Made by a program: the position numbers and the translations under genes
Notes under the pieces: generated by a model
Database searches by the model: none
Seen by the model: the letters and a program-made list of their open reading frames with translations, nothing else
Told to the model about the DNA's origin: nothing
NCBI RefSeq assembly: GCF_008329435.1
Contig: NZ_NPKN01000007.1
Coordinates: forward strand, 186,001 to 250,000
DNA from: Rhodanobacter sp. T12-5
GTDB taxonomy: Bacteria > Pseudomonadota > Gammaproteobacteria > Xanthomonadales > Rhodanobacteraceae
Length of the DNA: 64,000 nt
Direction: 5' to 3'
Shown: positions 17,686-26,276 of the stretch, piece after piece
How positions within the stretch are numbered: position 1 is the first letter of the stretch
How the letters are laid out: each line of letters begins with the position of its first letter

Positions 17686-19632
17686 TCATCGCTCGATCTG
17701 GCTGAGTTTGCGTTGCGGCCACAGCCACGTGATCGTGGCCAGCAAGGTCAGCAGCACGCCCGCGCCGACCGCCCACCACGCCTGCGCCAGCAAGCCCACG
17801 AACAGCAGGGTCAGCGCCAGCGCCAGCAGCAGCGGCGTATAGGTGTCGCCGGGCATTTTCAGGATCACCGCCGGCTCGGCGTCAAGCATCGTGGTGCCGA
17901 TGGTTTCGCGGCCGTGATCGAGCAGCAGGCCTTCGTGAATCGTGCTGCCTCCAGTGTCCTCGTCGTCGTCCATATAGCCTTCCCACAGCGGGTAGCGACT
18001 GGCCACGTTCGGGATCACCGCAAAGTTGTACACCGGTGGCGGCGACGACGTCGACCATTCCAGCGACGGGGCGCCCCACGGATTGCGGCCAGCCGCCTTG
18101 CCGCGCTTGAGGCTGATCCATACGTTGACCAGGAACATCGCGATGCCGATCGCGAACAGGTACGAACCCAGCGTCGCCACCATGTTCCACGAACCCCAGC
18201 CCAGTCCGCTCGGATAGGTGTAGACGCGCCGCGGCATGCCGGCCAGACCGAGGATGTGCATCGGAAAGAAACCGACATTGAAGCCGATGAACATGATCCA
18301 GAAGCTCCACTTGCCGAGGCGCTCGCTCATCATCCGGCCGGTGATTTTCGGGAACCAGTAGTAGATGCCGCCGACCACCGGAAACACGTTGATGCCGATC
18401 AGTACATAGTGCAGATGCGCGACCACGAAATAGGTGTGGGTCAGCTCCAGGTCCACCGGCACCGAAGCGGTCATGAAGCCGGACACTCCGCCGATCACGA
18501 ACAGCAGCACGAAGCTGGAGAAATACAGGAACGCGGTGGTGAACACCGGCCGGCCGGTCCAGATCGTGGCGATCCAGGCGAACACCGCCACCGCGCTGGG
18601 GATCACGATGACCATGCTCGACGCGCTGAAATACGACAGCGACATGACCGGCAAACCGGTCGCGAACATGTGGTGCGCCCAGACGCCGAAGCCGAGGACC
18701 ATGGTGGTCACCGTGGCCAGGGCCACCGCGGTATAGCCCACCAGCGGACGACGACAGAACGTCGGCAAGCCATCCGAGACGATGCCCATCGCCGGCAGCA
18801 CGATCGCGTAGACCCATGGGTGGCCAAACATCCAGAACAGGTGCTGCCACAGCAGCGGCTGGCCACCGGCGGAGACGTCGAAGAAGTGCGTGCCCAGCTG
18901 CCGATCCATCCACAGCATCAGGAACGCCAGGCTCACCGCCGGCACCGCGAACAGGTTGCCAACCGACGCGGTCAGCGTGCCCCAGACCAGTATGGGTACG
19001 CGATTGATCGACATGCCCGGCGCGCGCGTGCGGAACAGGGTGACGATGAAGTTGATCGAACCAACCGTGGTCGACACGCCCAGCAACACCATTCCCAGCG
19101 CGTACACGTCGATGTTCGGTCCAGGATTGAACTCGCGCGACGCATACGGCACATAGTTGAACCACCCGTCGTCGGGTGCCTTGCCCATCACGAAGCTGGC
19201 GTAAAGGAAAATGCCTGCGAACAGGAATACCCAATACGAAAACGCATTGAGGCGCGGAAACGCCATGTCGCGCGAACCCAGCAACAACGGCCACAGATAA
19301 TTGCTGAAGCCCGACAGCACTGGCAGCGCGTACAGGAAGATCATCGTCACGCCGTGCATGGTGAACAGCTGCGCGTACTGTTCGGCCGACAGCAGATGGC
19401 CGTCCGGCGTCGCCAGCTGGGCGCGCATCACTGCCGCCTCCAGCCCGCCGATCAGCAGGAACACGAATGCCGTCAGCAGGTAGCGTTTGCCGATTTCCTT
19501 GTGGTCGACGGTGGACAACCAGCCGCGCCAGCCGCCCGGCCCTTCCCAGTTCTTGCGCAGCGTATCCGAGCTCGGCGACGCATCCGTTGCCTGGGCGATG
19601 ACCGGAGCGCGATGGGTTTCAGTCCTGGTCAC
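17686..19632 (-). CDS. Haem-copper oxidase subunit I (caa3-like, channel residues replaced)
   Basis: A 648-residue catalytic subunit that reduces oxygen to water. Haem and copper ligands are present: H93 in TMHG, H271 of FGHPWVY, H320/H321 in WAHHM, H406 and H408 in VVAHLHYV, plus the cross-link tyrosine Y275. The D-channel entry aspartate D122 (RDMAFPRLN) is kept. The helix VI glutamate of the usual GHPEVY is tryptophan W273, and the helix VIII lysine (PTGIKVF in A-type oxidases) is A349 in PSAVAVF. The last 100 residues add two extra helices, resembling a fused subunit IV. A GTG start at 19632 is used, 11 bp after the coxB stop; no ATG suits the conserved N-terminus. Confidence 0.92.
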   Translation of the reverse strand: MTRTETHRAPVIAQATDASPSSDTLRKNWEGPGGWRGWLSTVDHKEIGKRYLLTAFVFLLIGGLEAAVMRAQLATPDGHLLSAEQYAQLFTMHGVTMIFLYALPVLSGFSNYLWPLLLGSRDMAFPRLNAFSYWVFLFAGIFLYASFVMGKAPDDGWFNYVPYASREFNPGPNIDVYALGMVLLGVSTTVGSINFIVTLFRTRAPGMSINRVPILVWGTLTASVGNLFAVPAVSLAFLMLWMDRQLGTHFFDVSAGGQPLLWQHLFWMFGHPWVYAIVLPAMGIVSDGLPTFCRRPLVGYTAVALATVTTMVLGFGVWAHHMFATGLPVMSLSYFSASSMVIVIPSAVAVFAWIATIWTGRPVFTTAFLYFSSFVLLFVIGGVSGFMTASVPVDLELTHTYFVVAHLHYVLIGINVFPVVGGIYYWFPKITGRMMSERLGKWSFWIMFIGFNVGFFPMHILGLAGMPRRVYTYPSGLGWGSWNMVATLGSYLFAIGIAMFLVNVWISLKRGKAAGRNPWGAPSLEWSTSSPPPVYNFAVIPNVASRYPLWEGYMDDDEDTGGSTIHEGLLLDHGRETIGTTMLDAEPAVILKMPGDTYTPLLLALALTLLFVGLLAQAWWAVGAGVLLTLLATITWLWPQRKLSQIER

Positions 19633-19643
19633 GGGCGCATCCC

Positions 19644-20663
19644 TTAATGCAGCGTCTGCAGGTAAGCCATCAGCGCGGCCAGCTGCGGGCCGGACAAGGT
19701 CTGATCGGGCATGCGGCTGCCGGGCTTGACCGACTGCGGGTGGACGATCCAGCCGGCCAAGTTGCCCGGCGTGTTGGACAACACACCGGCGGCCAGCGTG
19801 CGTCGGCTCATCAGATGGCTGAGATCCGGCCCGACCAGCCCGCCCGCGTTGCTGCCGCGGATGGTATGGCAGGCCGCGCAGTGCGACTGGAACACCCGCG
19901 TTCCATGCTGCTGCTCCGGCGTCGCCGGCCTCGGCGCATCCGCCAATTGCGATTCCTGCCATGCGCGGAAATCCGCAGGGCTCTGCGCGATCACCTGCAA
20001 CGCCATGCGCGCATGCTCGGTGCCGCAGAACACCGCGCACTGGCCGCGATAGACGCCCGGCTGATCCGCCTGCAACCAGGTGACATTGGTCTGGCCGGGG
20101 ATCACGTCGATCTTGCCGCCCAGCTTCGGCACCCAGAACGAGTGGATCACATCGGTGCTGGTCACCTCGAAGCGCACCGGTTGCCCGACCGGGATGTGGA
20201 TTTCGTTGGCGCTGGTGAACGTGCGCGAGGGCTGTTCAGTGTCGTAGCGCAGCGCCCACCACCATTGCGATGCGCTGACCTGCACGGTCAGTGCCGGCCT
20301 GCTGGAGGGATGCGCCACGACCGCAGTCACCACCAGCGTCCAGATCATCGCGCCGATCAGCACCAGCGAGGAAATGCCGACACCGATGTAGATCCAGGCC
20401 ATGCCACCGGCATCGCGGCGCACCGCCAGCGCATTGGGATCGCTGAGCCTGCGCGGGCCGCGCCGACGGAAGATGCCGCCCAGCAGCAGCAGGCCGACGA
20501 TCACCACCACGCTGACCGAGATGATGCCTAGCCCCCATCCGAGACGGGTCACCGGGTAACCAGCCGGGCCGAACGTCCGCAGATACGACATCGGCGTGGC
20601 TGCCCACGCGTCGTGGGAAAGCGTCAGCGCAAGCCCGACCAACAGCGTGCGGCCTGCTTTCAT
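19644..20663 (-). CDS. Cytochrome c oxidase subunit II with fused cytochrome c
   Basis: A 339-residue subunit that takes electrons from cytochrome c. Order: signal peptide (MKAGRTLLVGLALTLS), two membrane helices (about residues 33-55 and 82-105), the cupredoxin domain with CuA ligands (IHSFWVP His and GQCAVFCGTEHARM), then a C-terminal cytochrome c domain (SHCAACHTI and SRMPDQTL for the distal Met). The attached cytochrome makes this a caa3-type oxidase. The ATG at 20663 fits the signal peptide; in-frame sequence upstream to 20849 is arginine-rich nonsense. Confidence 0.94.
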   Translation of the reverse strand: MKAGRTLLVGLALTLSHDAWAATPMSYLRTFGPAGYPVTRLGWGLGIISVSVVVIVGLLLLGGIFRRRGPRRLSDPNALAVRRDAGGMAWIYIGVGISSLVLIGAMIWTLVVTAVVAHPSSRPALTVQVSASQWWWALRYDTEQPSRTFTSANEIHIPVGQPVRFEVTSTDVIHSFWVPKLGGKIDVIPGQTNVTWLQADQPGVYRGQCAVFCGTEHARMALQVIAQSPADFRAWQESQLADAPRPATPEQQHGTRVFQSHCAACHTIRGSNAGGLVGPDLSHLMSRRTLAAGVLSNTPGNLAGWIVHPQSVKPGSRMPDQTLSGPQLAALMAYLQTLH

Positions 20664-20676
20664 CGACGCGTCCTCA

Positions 20677-21237
20677 TCACTGGATCTCGTGCGGTCGCGA
20701 CGGCGGGGGCGTGGACGCCTCGGGCGCCACCTGCTCGCCGGGCACGTCACCCTCGCGGGCATGCCGGTAGTCGGACACCGGCATAGTGCCGCCGAACGAC
20801 TGGATATACGCCACCAGTTTCCAGATTTCCCGTGGCGGCAACGCCGCACCCCACGCCGGCATGCCCTGCGGGCGGCCGTCGTGGATCGACTTGTAGATCT
20901 GGATCGGCAAACCGCCGTAGCGCCAGTAGGTGTCGGTCAGGTCCGGCCCCATGTTGCCCTTCGCGGTGTAGGCATGACAGCCGGCGCAGTTCATCTTGAT
21001 GTAGAGCGCCTTGCCGGCGGTGATCGCCTGGGGATTGTCGGCATAAGGGTTGGCCGTCGACAGCGCCGACACCGGCGTGTCCGTGATGCCGGCCGGCTGA
21101 CCCAGCGGCACCGCGGCAACTTCATCCGGTGCCGGCAAGTTGTTCGCCGGTGGTGGCGTGCTGCCGCCCTCGCAGGCGCTCAGCAGACAAAGCAGAGCGA
21201 GGGGAATCAGGGGGCGTGCTGAAGTCCGAAGTTTCAT
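20677..21237 (-). CDS. Lipoprotein cytochrome c
   Basis: A 186-residue monohaem cytochrome c. It has a lipoprotein signal (ALLCLLSAC lipobox), a Pro/Ala linker, and a single haem site KMNCAGCHAYTAKG near residue 85, with a distal-ligand candidate in GMPAWG. The C-terminus is a disordered Pro-rich tail. It lies between the PQQ dehydrogenase and oxidase subunit II in one strand-consistent series, so it probably carries electrons from the dehydrogenase to the caa3 oxidase. Confidence 0.9.
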   Translation of the reverse strand: MKLRTSARPLIPLALLCLLSACEGGSTPPPANNLPAPDEVAAVPLGQPAGITDTPVSALSTANPYADNPQAITAGKALYIKMNCAGCHAYTAKGNMGPDLTDTYWRYGGLPIQIYKSIHDGRPQGMPAWGAALPPREIWKLVAYIQSFGGTMPVSDYRHAREGDVPGEQVAPEASTPPPSRPHEIQ

Positions 21238-21246
21238 CGCGGCGCC

Positions 21247-23172
21247 TCAAGGCTTCGCACTGCTGCTGGACGCGGCCGGCATCACGCCGGCGCCCATGCC
21301 CACGGCATCGCCGTCGATCGAAAACACGTAGAGCGTGCCGCCGCCGGCCGGGAATCCCTTCAGCGACTTGTCCGCACGCACCGTCGCCACGCCACCGATA
21401 CCGCTGTAGATCGCGATGTACTGGCGATGATCCGGGCCGAGGTAACTGATCGGCTGGCCGATCACGCCGGAGCCGAGCTTCTGCGACCACAGCACCTTGC
21501 CGCTGCGCGCATCGACCGCGCGGAACCAGCCGTCGGCGGTGCCGTAGAACACCACATCGCCGGCCGTGACCAGCGCGCCGCTCATGGTCATGAATTTTTC
21601 CTTGATCGCCCACACCTTCTTGCCGGTGGCCGGGTTCCACGCCATGAATTCGCCGAGGTTGCCGCCGGGTGCCGGGTGGCGAAGCATCTCCATGCCGTCA
21701 TACGGCGTGCTGGGGATGTAGCCGGCCGGATGGTCGGTCAAATCCATGCAGATGTTGAAGATGCCGGCGTACACCAATCCGGTGCGCGGTGACGCCGCCG
21801 CCGGTTGCCAGTCCTTGCCACCGATGTCGGGCGGGCAGACGTTGTCGAGCTTGATGCCGGGTTTCGGTTCCTTGTCCGGATTGACGATCGGCTGGCCGGT
21901 CTTCATGTCGAAGCCGGTCGACCAGTTGAGATACGCGAACGGCGCGGCGACCAGCACCTCGCCGGTGAGGCGATCGATCGTGTACGCATAGGCGTTGCGG
22001 TCGAAATGCACCAGCACCTTGCGTACCTGACCGTGGATCGGCAGGTCCATCAGGAGGTCTTCGTTGACCGCGTCGTAATCCCACTGATCATGCGGCGTGG
22101 TCTGGTACGCCCAGCGCGCCATGCCGGTGTCGGCATCGCGCGCGAAAATCGTGCTAGCCCACAGGTTGTAGCCGGGTCGCTGCGCCGGCACGCGCGGGCT
22201 CGGGTTGCTGGTGCCGTAGTAAATGAGGTTGCTGTCCGGGTCGTAGGAAATCCAGCCCCATACCGAACCCGCGCCGTGTTTCCACATGCCGGCCGGCCAC
22301 GTGCTGATGCCCAGGTCCTTGCCCTTCATCCAGCCATAGAACGGCTTGAAATCCGCACCGATCAGATCGCGCTGGTCCGAGCCGGTGCTGTATGCCCGCC
22401 ACAATTCCTTGCCGGTATCGACATCGAGCGCGGCGATCCAGCCCTGCACGCCCATCTCGCCGCCGCTGTTGCCGACGAAGACCTTGTTGCCCACCACCAG
22501 CGGCGCCATCGTCATGGTCGCGCCGGTTTTCAGGTCGTCCATCCTGGTGCGCCAGACCTCCTTGCCGGTCTTCGCGTCCACCGCCACCGTGTGATCGTCG
22601 AGCAGGTTGTAGATCAGCTTGCCGTTCGCATACGCCACGCCGCGCGTCACTGCGTCGCAACAGGCCTTGCCGATCGCCGCGGGCGAAGGATTGGGTTTGA
22701 ACGTCCACTTGATCGAGGCACCGGGCTGGGTCAGATCCAGTGCATAGAGCATGTCCGGAAAAGGTGTGACCACATACATGGTGTCGCCAATCACCAGCGG
22801 CGCGGCCTCGTGGCCATGCAGGGTGCCGTCGGAAAACGTCCACGCGACGCGCAGCTTGCCGACGTTGCCGGTGTCGATCTGATGCAGCGGGCTGTAACGC
22901 GAGTTGGCGTAGTCGCGTGCCTGGCTATGCCATTCGCCAGCCGGATCGTTCGGCGCGAAATTGATGGTGGCGCCGGAGAGACTGGTTGTCGCGGTCGCGG
23001 CGGCTGGCGGCGGCGCGGCCGCCTGTACGGCGCACTCGGCGCTCAACACGAAAAGCCATGCGGCCACCCCGGGCATCCAGCGGTTTTTCAATGCCCCGCT
23101 GCCCATGACGGAGCGCCTGATCGACACCCCGGAATCCACCCCGACACGATCGGCAAGTCTTGCTCGTGGCAT
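21247..23172 (-). CDS. PQQ-dependent alcohol/methanol-type dehydrogenase, lanthanide-type motif
   Basis: A 641-residue periplasmic quinoprotein of the methanol/ethanol dehydrogenase family with an eight-bladed propeller. The vicinal disulfide is GKACCDAV (C171/C172). Metal-site candidates are E239 and N322. The catalytic region reads TPHDQWDYDAVNE: D365-Y366-D367 has the second aspartate found in lanthanide-dependent XoxF/PedH enzymes, where calcium enzymes have Ala or Ser. No cytochrome domain is attached. The start at 23172 has a good GGGAAGG site; a start at 23106 would give a shorter signal peptide and is possible. The substrate is not known. Confidence 0.9.
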   Translation of the reverse strand: MPRARLADRVGVDSGVSIRRSVMGSGALKNRWMPGVAAWLFVLSAECAVQAAAPPPAAATATTSLSGATINFAPNDPAGEWHSQARDYANSRYSPLHQIDTGNVGKLRVAWTFSDGTLHGHEAAPLVIGDTMYVVTPFPDMLYALDLTQPGASIKWTFKPNPSPAAIGKACCDAVTRGVAYANGKLIYNLLDDHTVAVDAKTGKEVWRTRMDDLKTGATMTMAPLVVGNKVFVGNSGGEMGVQGWIAALDVDTGKELWRAYSTGSDQRDLIGADFKPFYGWMKGKDLGISTWPAGMWKHGAGSVWGWISYDPDSNLIYYGTSNPSPRVPAQRPGYNLWASTIFARDADTGMARWAYQTTPHDQWDYDAVNEDLLMDLPIHGQVRKVLVHFDRNAYAYTIDRLTGEVLVAAPFAYLNWSTGFDMKTGQPIVNPDKEPKPGIKLDNVCPPDIGGKDWQPAAASPRTGLVYAGIFNICMDLTDHPAGYIPSTPYDGMEMLRHPAPGGNLGEFMAWNPATGKKVWAIKEKFMTMSGALVTAGDVVFYGTADGWFRAVDARSGKVLWSQKLGSGVIGQPISYLGPDHRQYIAIYSGIGGVATVRADKSLKGFPAGGGTLYVFSIDGDAVGMGAGVMPAASSSSAKP

Positions 23173-23492
23173 GGCGACCTTCCCTACTGACGGCGTCTGG
23201 TTCCTCATCATAGAAGGCGCCCGCCACCCCGCTCTGTGTGCCAGCGTACATAGCCGCCGCAGAATGTTGCGCTGGCGTGAGTGCGCTCGTTCATGATCTC
23301 GCTTTGAGCGCAGACGCGTAGCGCCGAAGTCGAAGGGCAGCGGCACCGGCGGCGCATCGACTTCCTCGCTCCTCAAAGCCACGGCCAAAATCCATGGCCG
23401 TTCCCCGCGTACGCTTGCTGACGCAAGCTACGCTCGGCACGAACGGGTTCCAGGTTAGCTACGGCGCCAATCAGGTGAAGTTTCGGGCGACT
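23173..23492. other. Gap between the PQQ dehydrogenase and VOC genes
   Basis: About 320 bp with no gene I can support on either strand. It should contain the promoter of the PQQ dehydrogenase (leftwards) and the end of the VOC operon. I see no strong hairpin with a T run and no clear promoter. Confidence 0.4.
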
Positions 23493-24416
23493 TCACGCAC
23501 ACAGCAGCAGGCAATGACCGCTCGGATCGCGCACCAACGCCGCGTGGCGATCGCCTTGCATCGTCACGATGCCGGGCGAGACGAACTCCACCTTCTCGGC
23601 GCGCAGGGCTTCAACCAGCGCCGGCAGATCTTCGACCTGCAGCACCAGACGATCCGCCACCACGTCGTTGCTGCGCGTTTCGGCTGAAGACGACCGTCCG
23701 CCAGGCTGGCGATAGCCAAGCAATTCCACATGCGGTGGCCCGGCCATGGCGGGCTGCAGCGCAACCACGTCGACCAGATCCCCACGCAACCGGTCGAGCC
23801 GCTGTTGCGCCGGGCCGCGGTTGAGCGTGCGCGAGGCGACCGCGAAACCCAGCACCCGCGTGTAGAAATCCACGCTCGCCTCGATATTGGCAACGTCGAT
23901 CGCCGAGTGGTCGATGCCCAGAAAGACCCGGCTCTTTTGCTGCCACGCCGGATCACCACTGCCGACCGGAAACTGGATCAGCTCCAGCGGATGCCTGTCC
24001 GGATCCCGGAATTTGTACGCTGTTACGGAGCCACTGCGCGGCGGCAACGGCTGCGGGCCATCCTCGCTGATCGGGATGAACGCATGGCGGCAAAGCCCGG
24101 CAAACGCCGCGTCCATGTCGCTGACCACGATCGCGATGTGCTGGAAGCACAGATCGGCCGCATCACTGAGCACCGGATAGGGGCGGCCATACGGCGTGAA
24201 CGCGACCAGCTCCAGTTCCTGCAAGCCCAGCCGCAGCGTCACCGCGCGCGTGCGCACCCCGGCCACGCCCATCAGTTCGGCCCAGGCGGCAGTGTCGTGC
24301 GTGGCTTCCCTGATGACCTCGAAATCCAGCGCATCGCGATAGAACGCCACCGCCCGATCGAGGTCGGAGACGGTGCGACTGATGCGCCGCAGGCGTCGCA
24401 CGCTGCCGCCTGTCAC
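23493..24416 (-). CDS. Two-domain VOC (glyoxalase/dioxygenase fold) protein
   Basis: A 307-residue protein made of two vicinal-oxygen-chelate modules. Metal-ligand candidates are in LCFQHIAIVVSDMD, HPLELIQFP, LGIDHSAIDVAN and HVELLGY; the first expected His, in module one, is replaced (RRISRTVSD). It could be an isomerase, lyase or ring-cleaving dioxygenase. I choose the GTG at 24416, because it overlaps the SMP-30 stop as GTGA and no ATG is available at the conserved start. It is last in a five-gene coupled operon with a GMC oxidoreductase. Confidence 0.8.
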   Translation of the reverse strand: MTGGSVRRLRRISRTVSDLDRAVAFYRDALDFEVIREATHDTAAWAELMGVAGVRTRAVTLRLGLQELELVAFTPYGRPYPVLSDAADLCFQHIAIVVSDMDAAFAGLCRHAFIPISEDGPQPLPPRSGSVTAYKFRDPDRHPLELIQFPVGSGDPAWQQKSRVFLGIDHSAIDVANIEASVDFYTRVLGFAVASRTLNRGPAQQRLDRLRGDLVDVVALQPAMAGPPHVELLGYRQPGGRSSSAETRSNDVVADRLVLQVEDLPALVEALRAEKVEFVSPGIVTMQGDRHAALVRDPSGHCLLLCA

Positions 24417-25318
24417 GGACGCTCCGCCCCGCGCCGATTGACGTACATCGCGTACAGTGTGTGCGAACCACAGATGAACAGGCGGCTGCGATGACGCCCG
24501 CCGAAGGTCAGATTGGAGACCACGTACGGCACCTTGATCCGGCCCAGCAACGCGCCGGACGGATCGATGCAATGCACGCCATCGCCGGCACTGCTCCAGA
24601 CGTTGCCGTCCTCGTCGCAACGCAGGCCGTCGGTGAAGCCGGGCTGCACCTTGTGGAACACACGTGCATGGGAAAGCTGCGCGCCGTCGTCCGCCACGTC
24701 GAACACGCGCAGGTGTTGCACCGGGTCAGTGGCAAACGGCACGCCGCTTTCGGACACATACAAGCGGCGCTCGTCCGGTGAAAAGCACAGGCCGTTCGGG
24801 CTCTGGAAATCGTCGGCAACGACATGCAGCGATCCATCGCGGGGATCGAAGCGGTACAGGTTGGCCGGCAACTCCGGCTCGCGTTTGCCGCCTTCGTAGT
24901 CGGTCACGATGCCGTAGTGCGGATCGCTGAACCAGATCGTGCCGTCGCTCTTGACCACCACGTCGTTCGGCGAATTCAACCGCTTGCCCCGATAGCGGTC
25001 GACCAGCACGGTGACGCTGCCGTCCAGTTCGGTACGGTGGATACAGTGGCGCAGATGCGAACATCCGATCAGCCGCCCTTCGCGATCGCGCGTGTGGCCG
25101 TTGGCGTAATCGGAGGGTTGCCGAAACACCGAGACGCCGCCGGATTCGGTCCAGCGCATGATCCGGTTGTTCGGCACGTCGCTGACCAGCAGGCATTGCA
25201 GATCGGCAAACCATACCGGCCCTTCCAGCCAGCGAAAACCTTCGGCGAGTTTCTCCAGCGGCGCGTTCGCCAGCACGAACGATTCAAACCGCGGATCGAT
25301 GATGTCGATGCCATCCAT
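24413..25318 (-). CDS. SMP-30/gluconolactonase-type lactonase
   Basis: A 301-residue six-bladed propeller hydrolase that probably opens sugar lactones. Conserved features are the metal-ligand Glu in FRWLEGPVWF, NSPNDVVVKSDGTIWFSDP, SPNGLCFSPDERRLYVSES and the Asp in FTDGLRCDEDGNVWSS. No signal peptide is seen, so it is likely cytoplasmic. The ATG at 25318 is used; nine extra residues upstream are possible. It lies between the cupin and VOC genes. A lactonase beside a sugar-type dehydrogenase suggests it hydrolyses the oxidation product. Confidence 0.88.
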   Translation of the reverse strand: MDGIDIIDPRFESFVLANAPLEKLAEGFRWLEGPVWFADLQCLLVSDVPNNRIMRWTESGGVSVFRQPSDYANGHTRDREGRLIGCSHLRHCIHRTELDGSVTVLVDRYRGKRLNSPNDVVVKSDGTIWFSDPHYGIVTDYEGGKREPELPANLYRFDPRDGSLHVVADDFQSPNGLCFSPDERRLYVSESGVPFATDPVQHLRVFDVADDGAQLSHARVFHKVQPGFTDGLRCDEDGNVWSSAGDGVHCIDPSGALLGRIKVPYVVSNLTFGGRHRSRLFICGSHTLYAMYVNRRGAERP

Positions 25319-25329
25319 ACCCGACTTCC

Positions 25330-25776
25330 CTACTTGAGGTGACACGGTTCGCGTTGTGGCGGCACATGCAGTTGCACCGTCATCAACACTGCCGGGGTGT
25401 CGCCCACCGTGCCGGAGCGGTGGCCCTTGCGGCCGTCGCTATCCTTGACGCACTGCTGATCCTCGCCGAGCGACAACTCGCCCACGCCCATCTCGACCCG
25501 CGTGCCATCCATCGCTTCCACCCACCAGCGTCCGGATACCGGCACGATCCATTGCGGCGCCGGGTTCTCGTGCCACTCGCCGACCCAACCGACCGGCAGC
25601 ACGCAGAACACCACGGTCGCCTCGCTGCGTTCCTGTTTGTCGTTCCATTGCGGCGCCGCGTCACCGACACTGCCGAGCTCGAAGCGATGCAGCGCGCAGC
25701 GGGTCTGATGGCTGACGCCGTGCGCATCGGTGCACAGATGCCAGTAAGCGAGGTTGGGGGCAGCGGGGGCGGTCAT
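25330..25776 (-). CDS. Cupin-like small protein
   Basis: A 148-residue protein with a single cupin-like beta-barrel core. The segment VGEWHENPAPQWIVPVSGRWWVE resembles cupin motif 1 and its following strand, and the region MGVGELSLGEDQQ precedes a weak motif 2. Metal binding is possible but not certain. It overlaps the DoxX gene by 4 bp and is followed 11 bp later by the lactonase gene, so it belongs to the same operon. The function is not assigned. Confidence 0.75.
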   Translation of the reverse strand: MTAPAAPNLAYWHLCTDAHGVSHQTRCALHRFELGSVGDAAPQWNDKQERSEATVVFCVLPVGWVGEWHENPAPQWIVPVSGRWWVEAMDGTRVEMGVGELSLGEDQQCVKDSDGRKGHRSGTVGDTPAVLMTVQLHVPPQREPCHLK

Positions 25777-26276
25777 GGCGTATTCCTGTCGGATGAAATC
25801 GCGCCGGTCGCGGAATGCTCGGGTGCGGCGGCAGCCGGGGCAGACGACAGCGGCTGCCTGATCACGCGGGTGACGGGTACAAAACCGGCCATGATCACCA
25901 CCAGCAGCAAGCCACCGGCGAGCCCGAAGTTCTTCAGGAAATCCCAGAAGTGCCGGCGCCCCTTGCTGTCACCTGGCGTCCAGAAATCGGCGAATGACCA
26001 GAACGGGTGATACAGCACCGCGGTCACCACGCAAAAGCCGGACAGCACGAAGGCGGCCAGCCGATCGTGCCAGCCCAGCACGATGCAGGCGGGCGCCAGC
26101 AGCTCGATCACGATGGCGATCACCACCAGCACAGCGCCGCCCGGCACAAACGACGACTCGGCCTGCTTCAGCGCGTCTTTCCAGTACACGATCTTGTCCA
26201 GCGCGCTGAACGGAAACAGCATGACCAGGAAGATGCGCGCCAGCAGCGGCACGGCGGCGAGATTCCACCAGCTCAT
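25773..26276 (-). CDS. DoxX-family membrane protein
   Basis: A 167-residue protein with four membrane helices and the DoxX/SURF4-type opening ARIFLVMLFPFSALDKI. Further features are LLAPACIVLGWHDRLAAF and HPFWSF before a charged loop and the last helix (GLAGGLLLVVIMAGFVP). DoxX proteins often accompany redox enzymes. This one overlaps the GMC oxidoreductase and the cupin gene by 4 bp on each side, so it may be the membrane partner of the dehydrogenase. Confidence 0.85.
   Translation of the reverse strand: MSWWNLAAVPLLARIFLVMLFPFSALDKIVYWKDALKQAESSFVPGGAVLVVIAIVIELLAPACIVLGWHDRLAAFVLSGFCVVTAVLYHPFWSFADFWTPGDSKGRRHFWDFLKNFGLAGGLLLVVIMAGFVPVTRVIRQPLSSAPAAAAPEHSATGAISSDRNTP

Noticed and set aside
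17713-19647. A 644-codon plus-strand frame across oxidase subunit I
   Set aside because: It is antisense to the complete, ligand-bearing subunit I, and its His/Arg/Gln-rich composition is typical of shadow translation.
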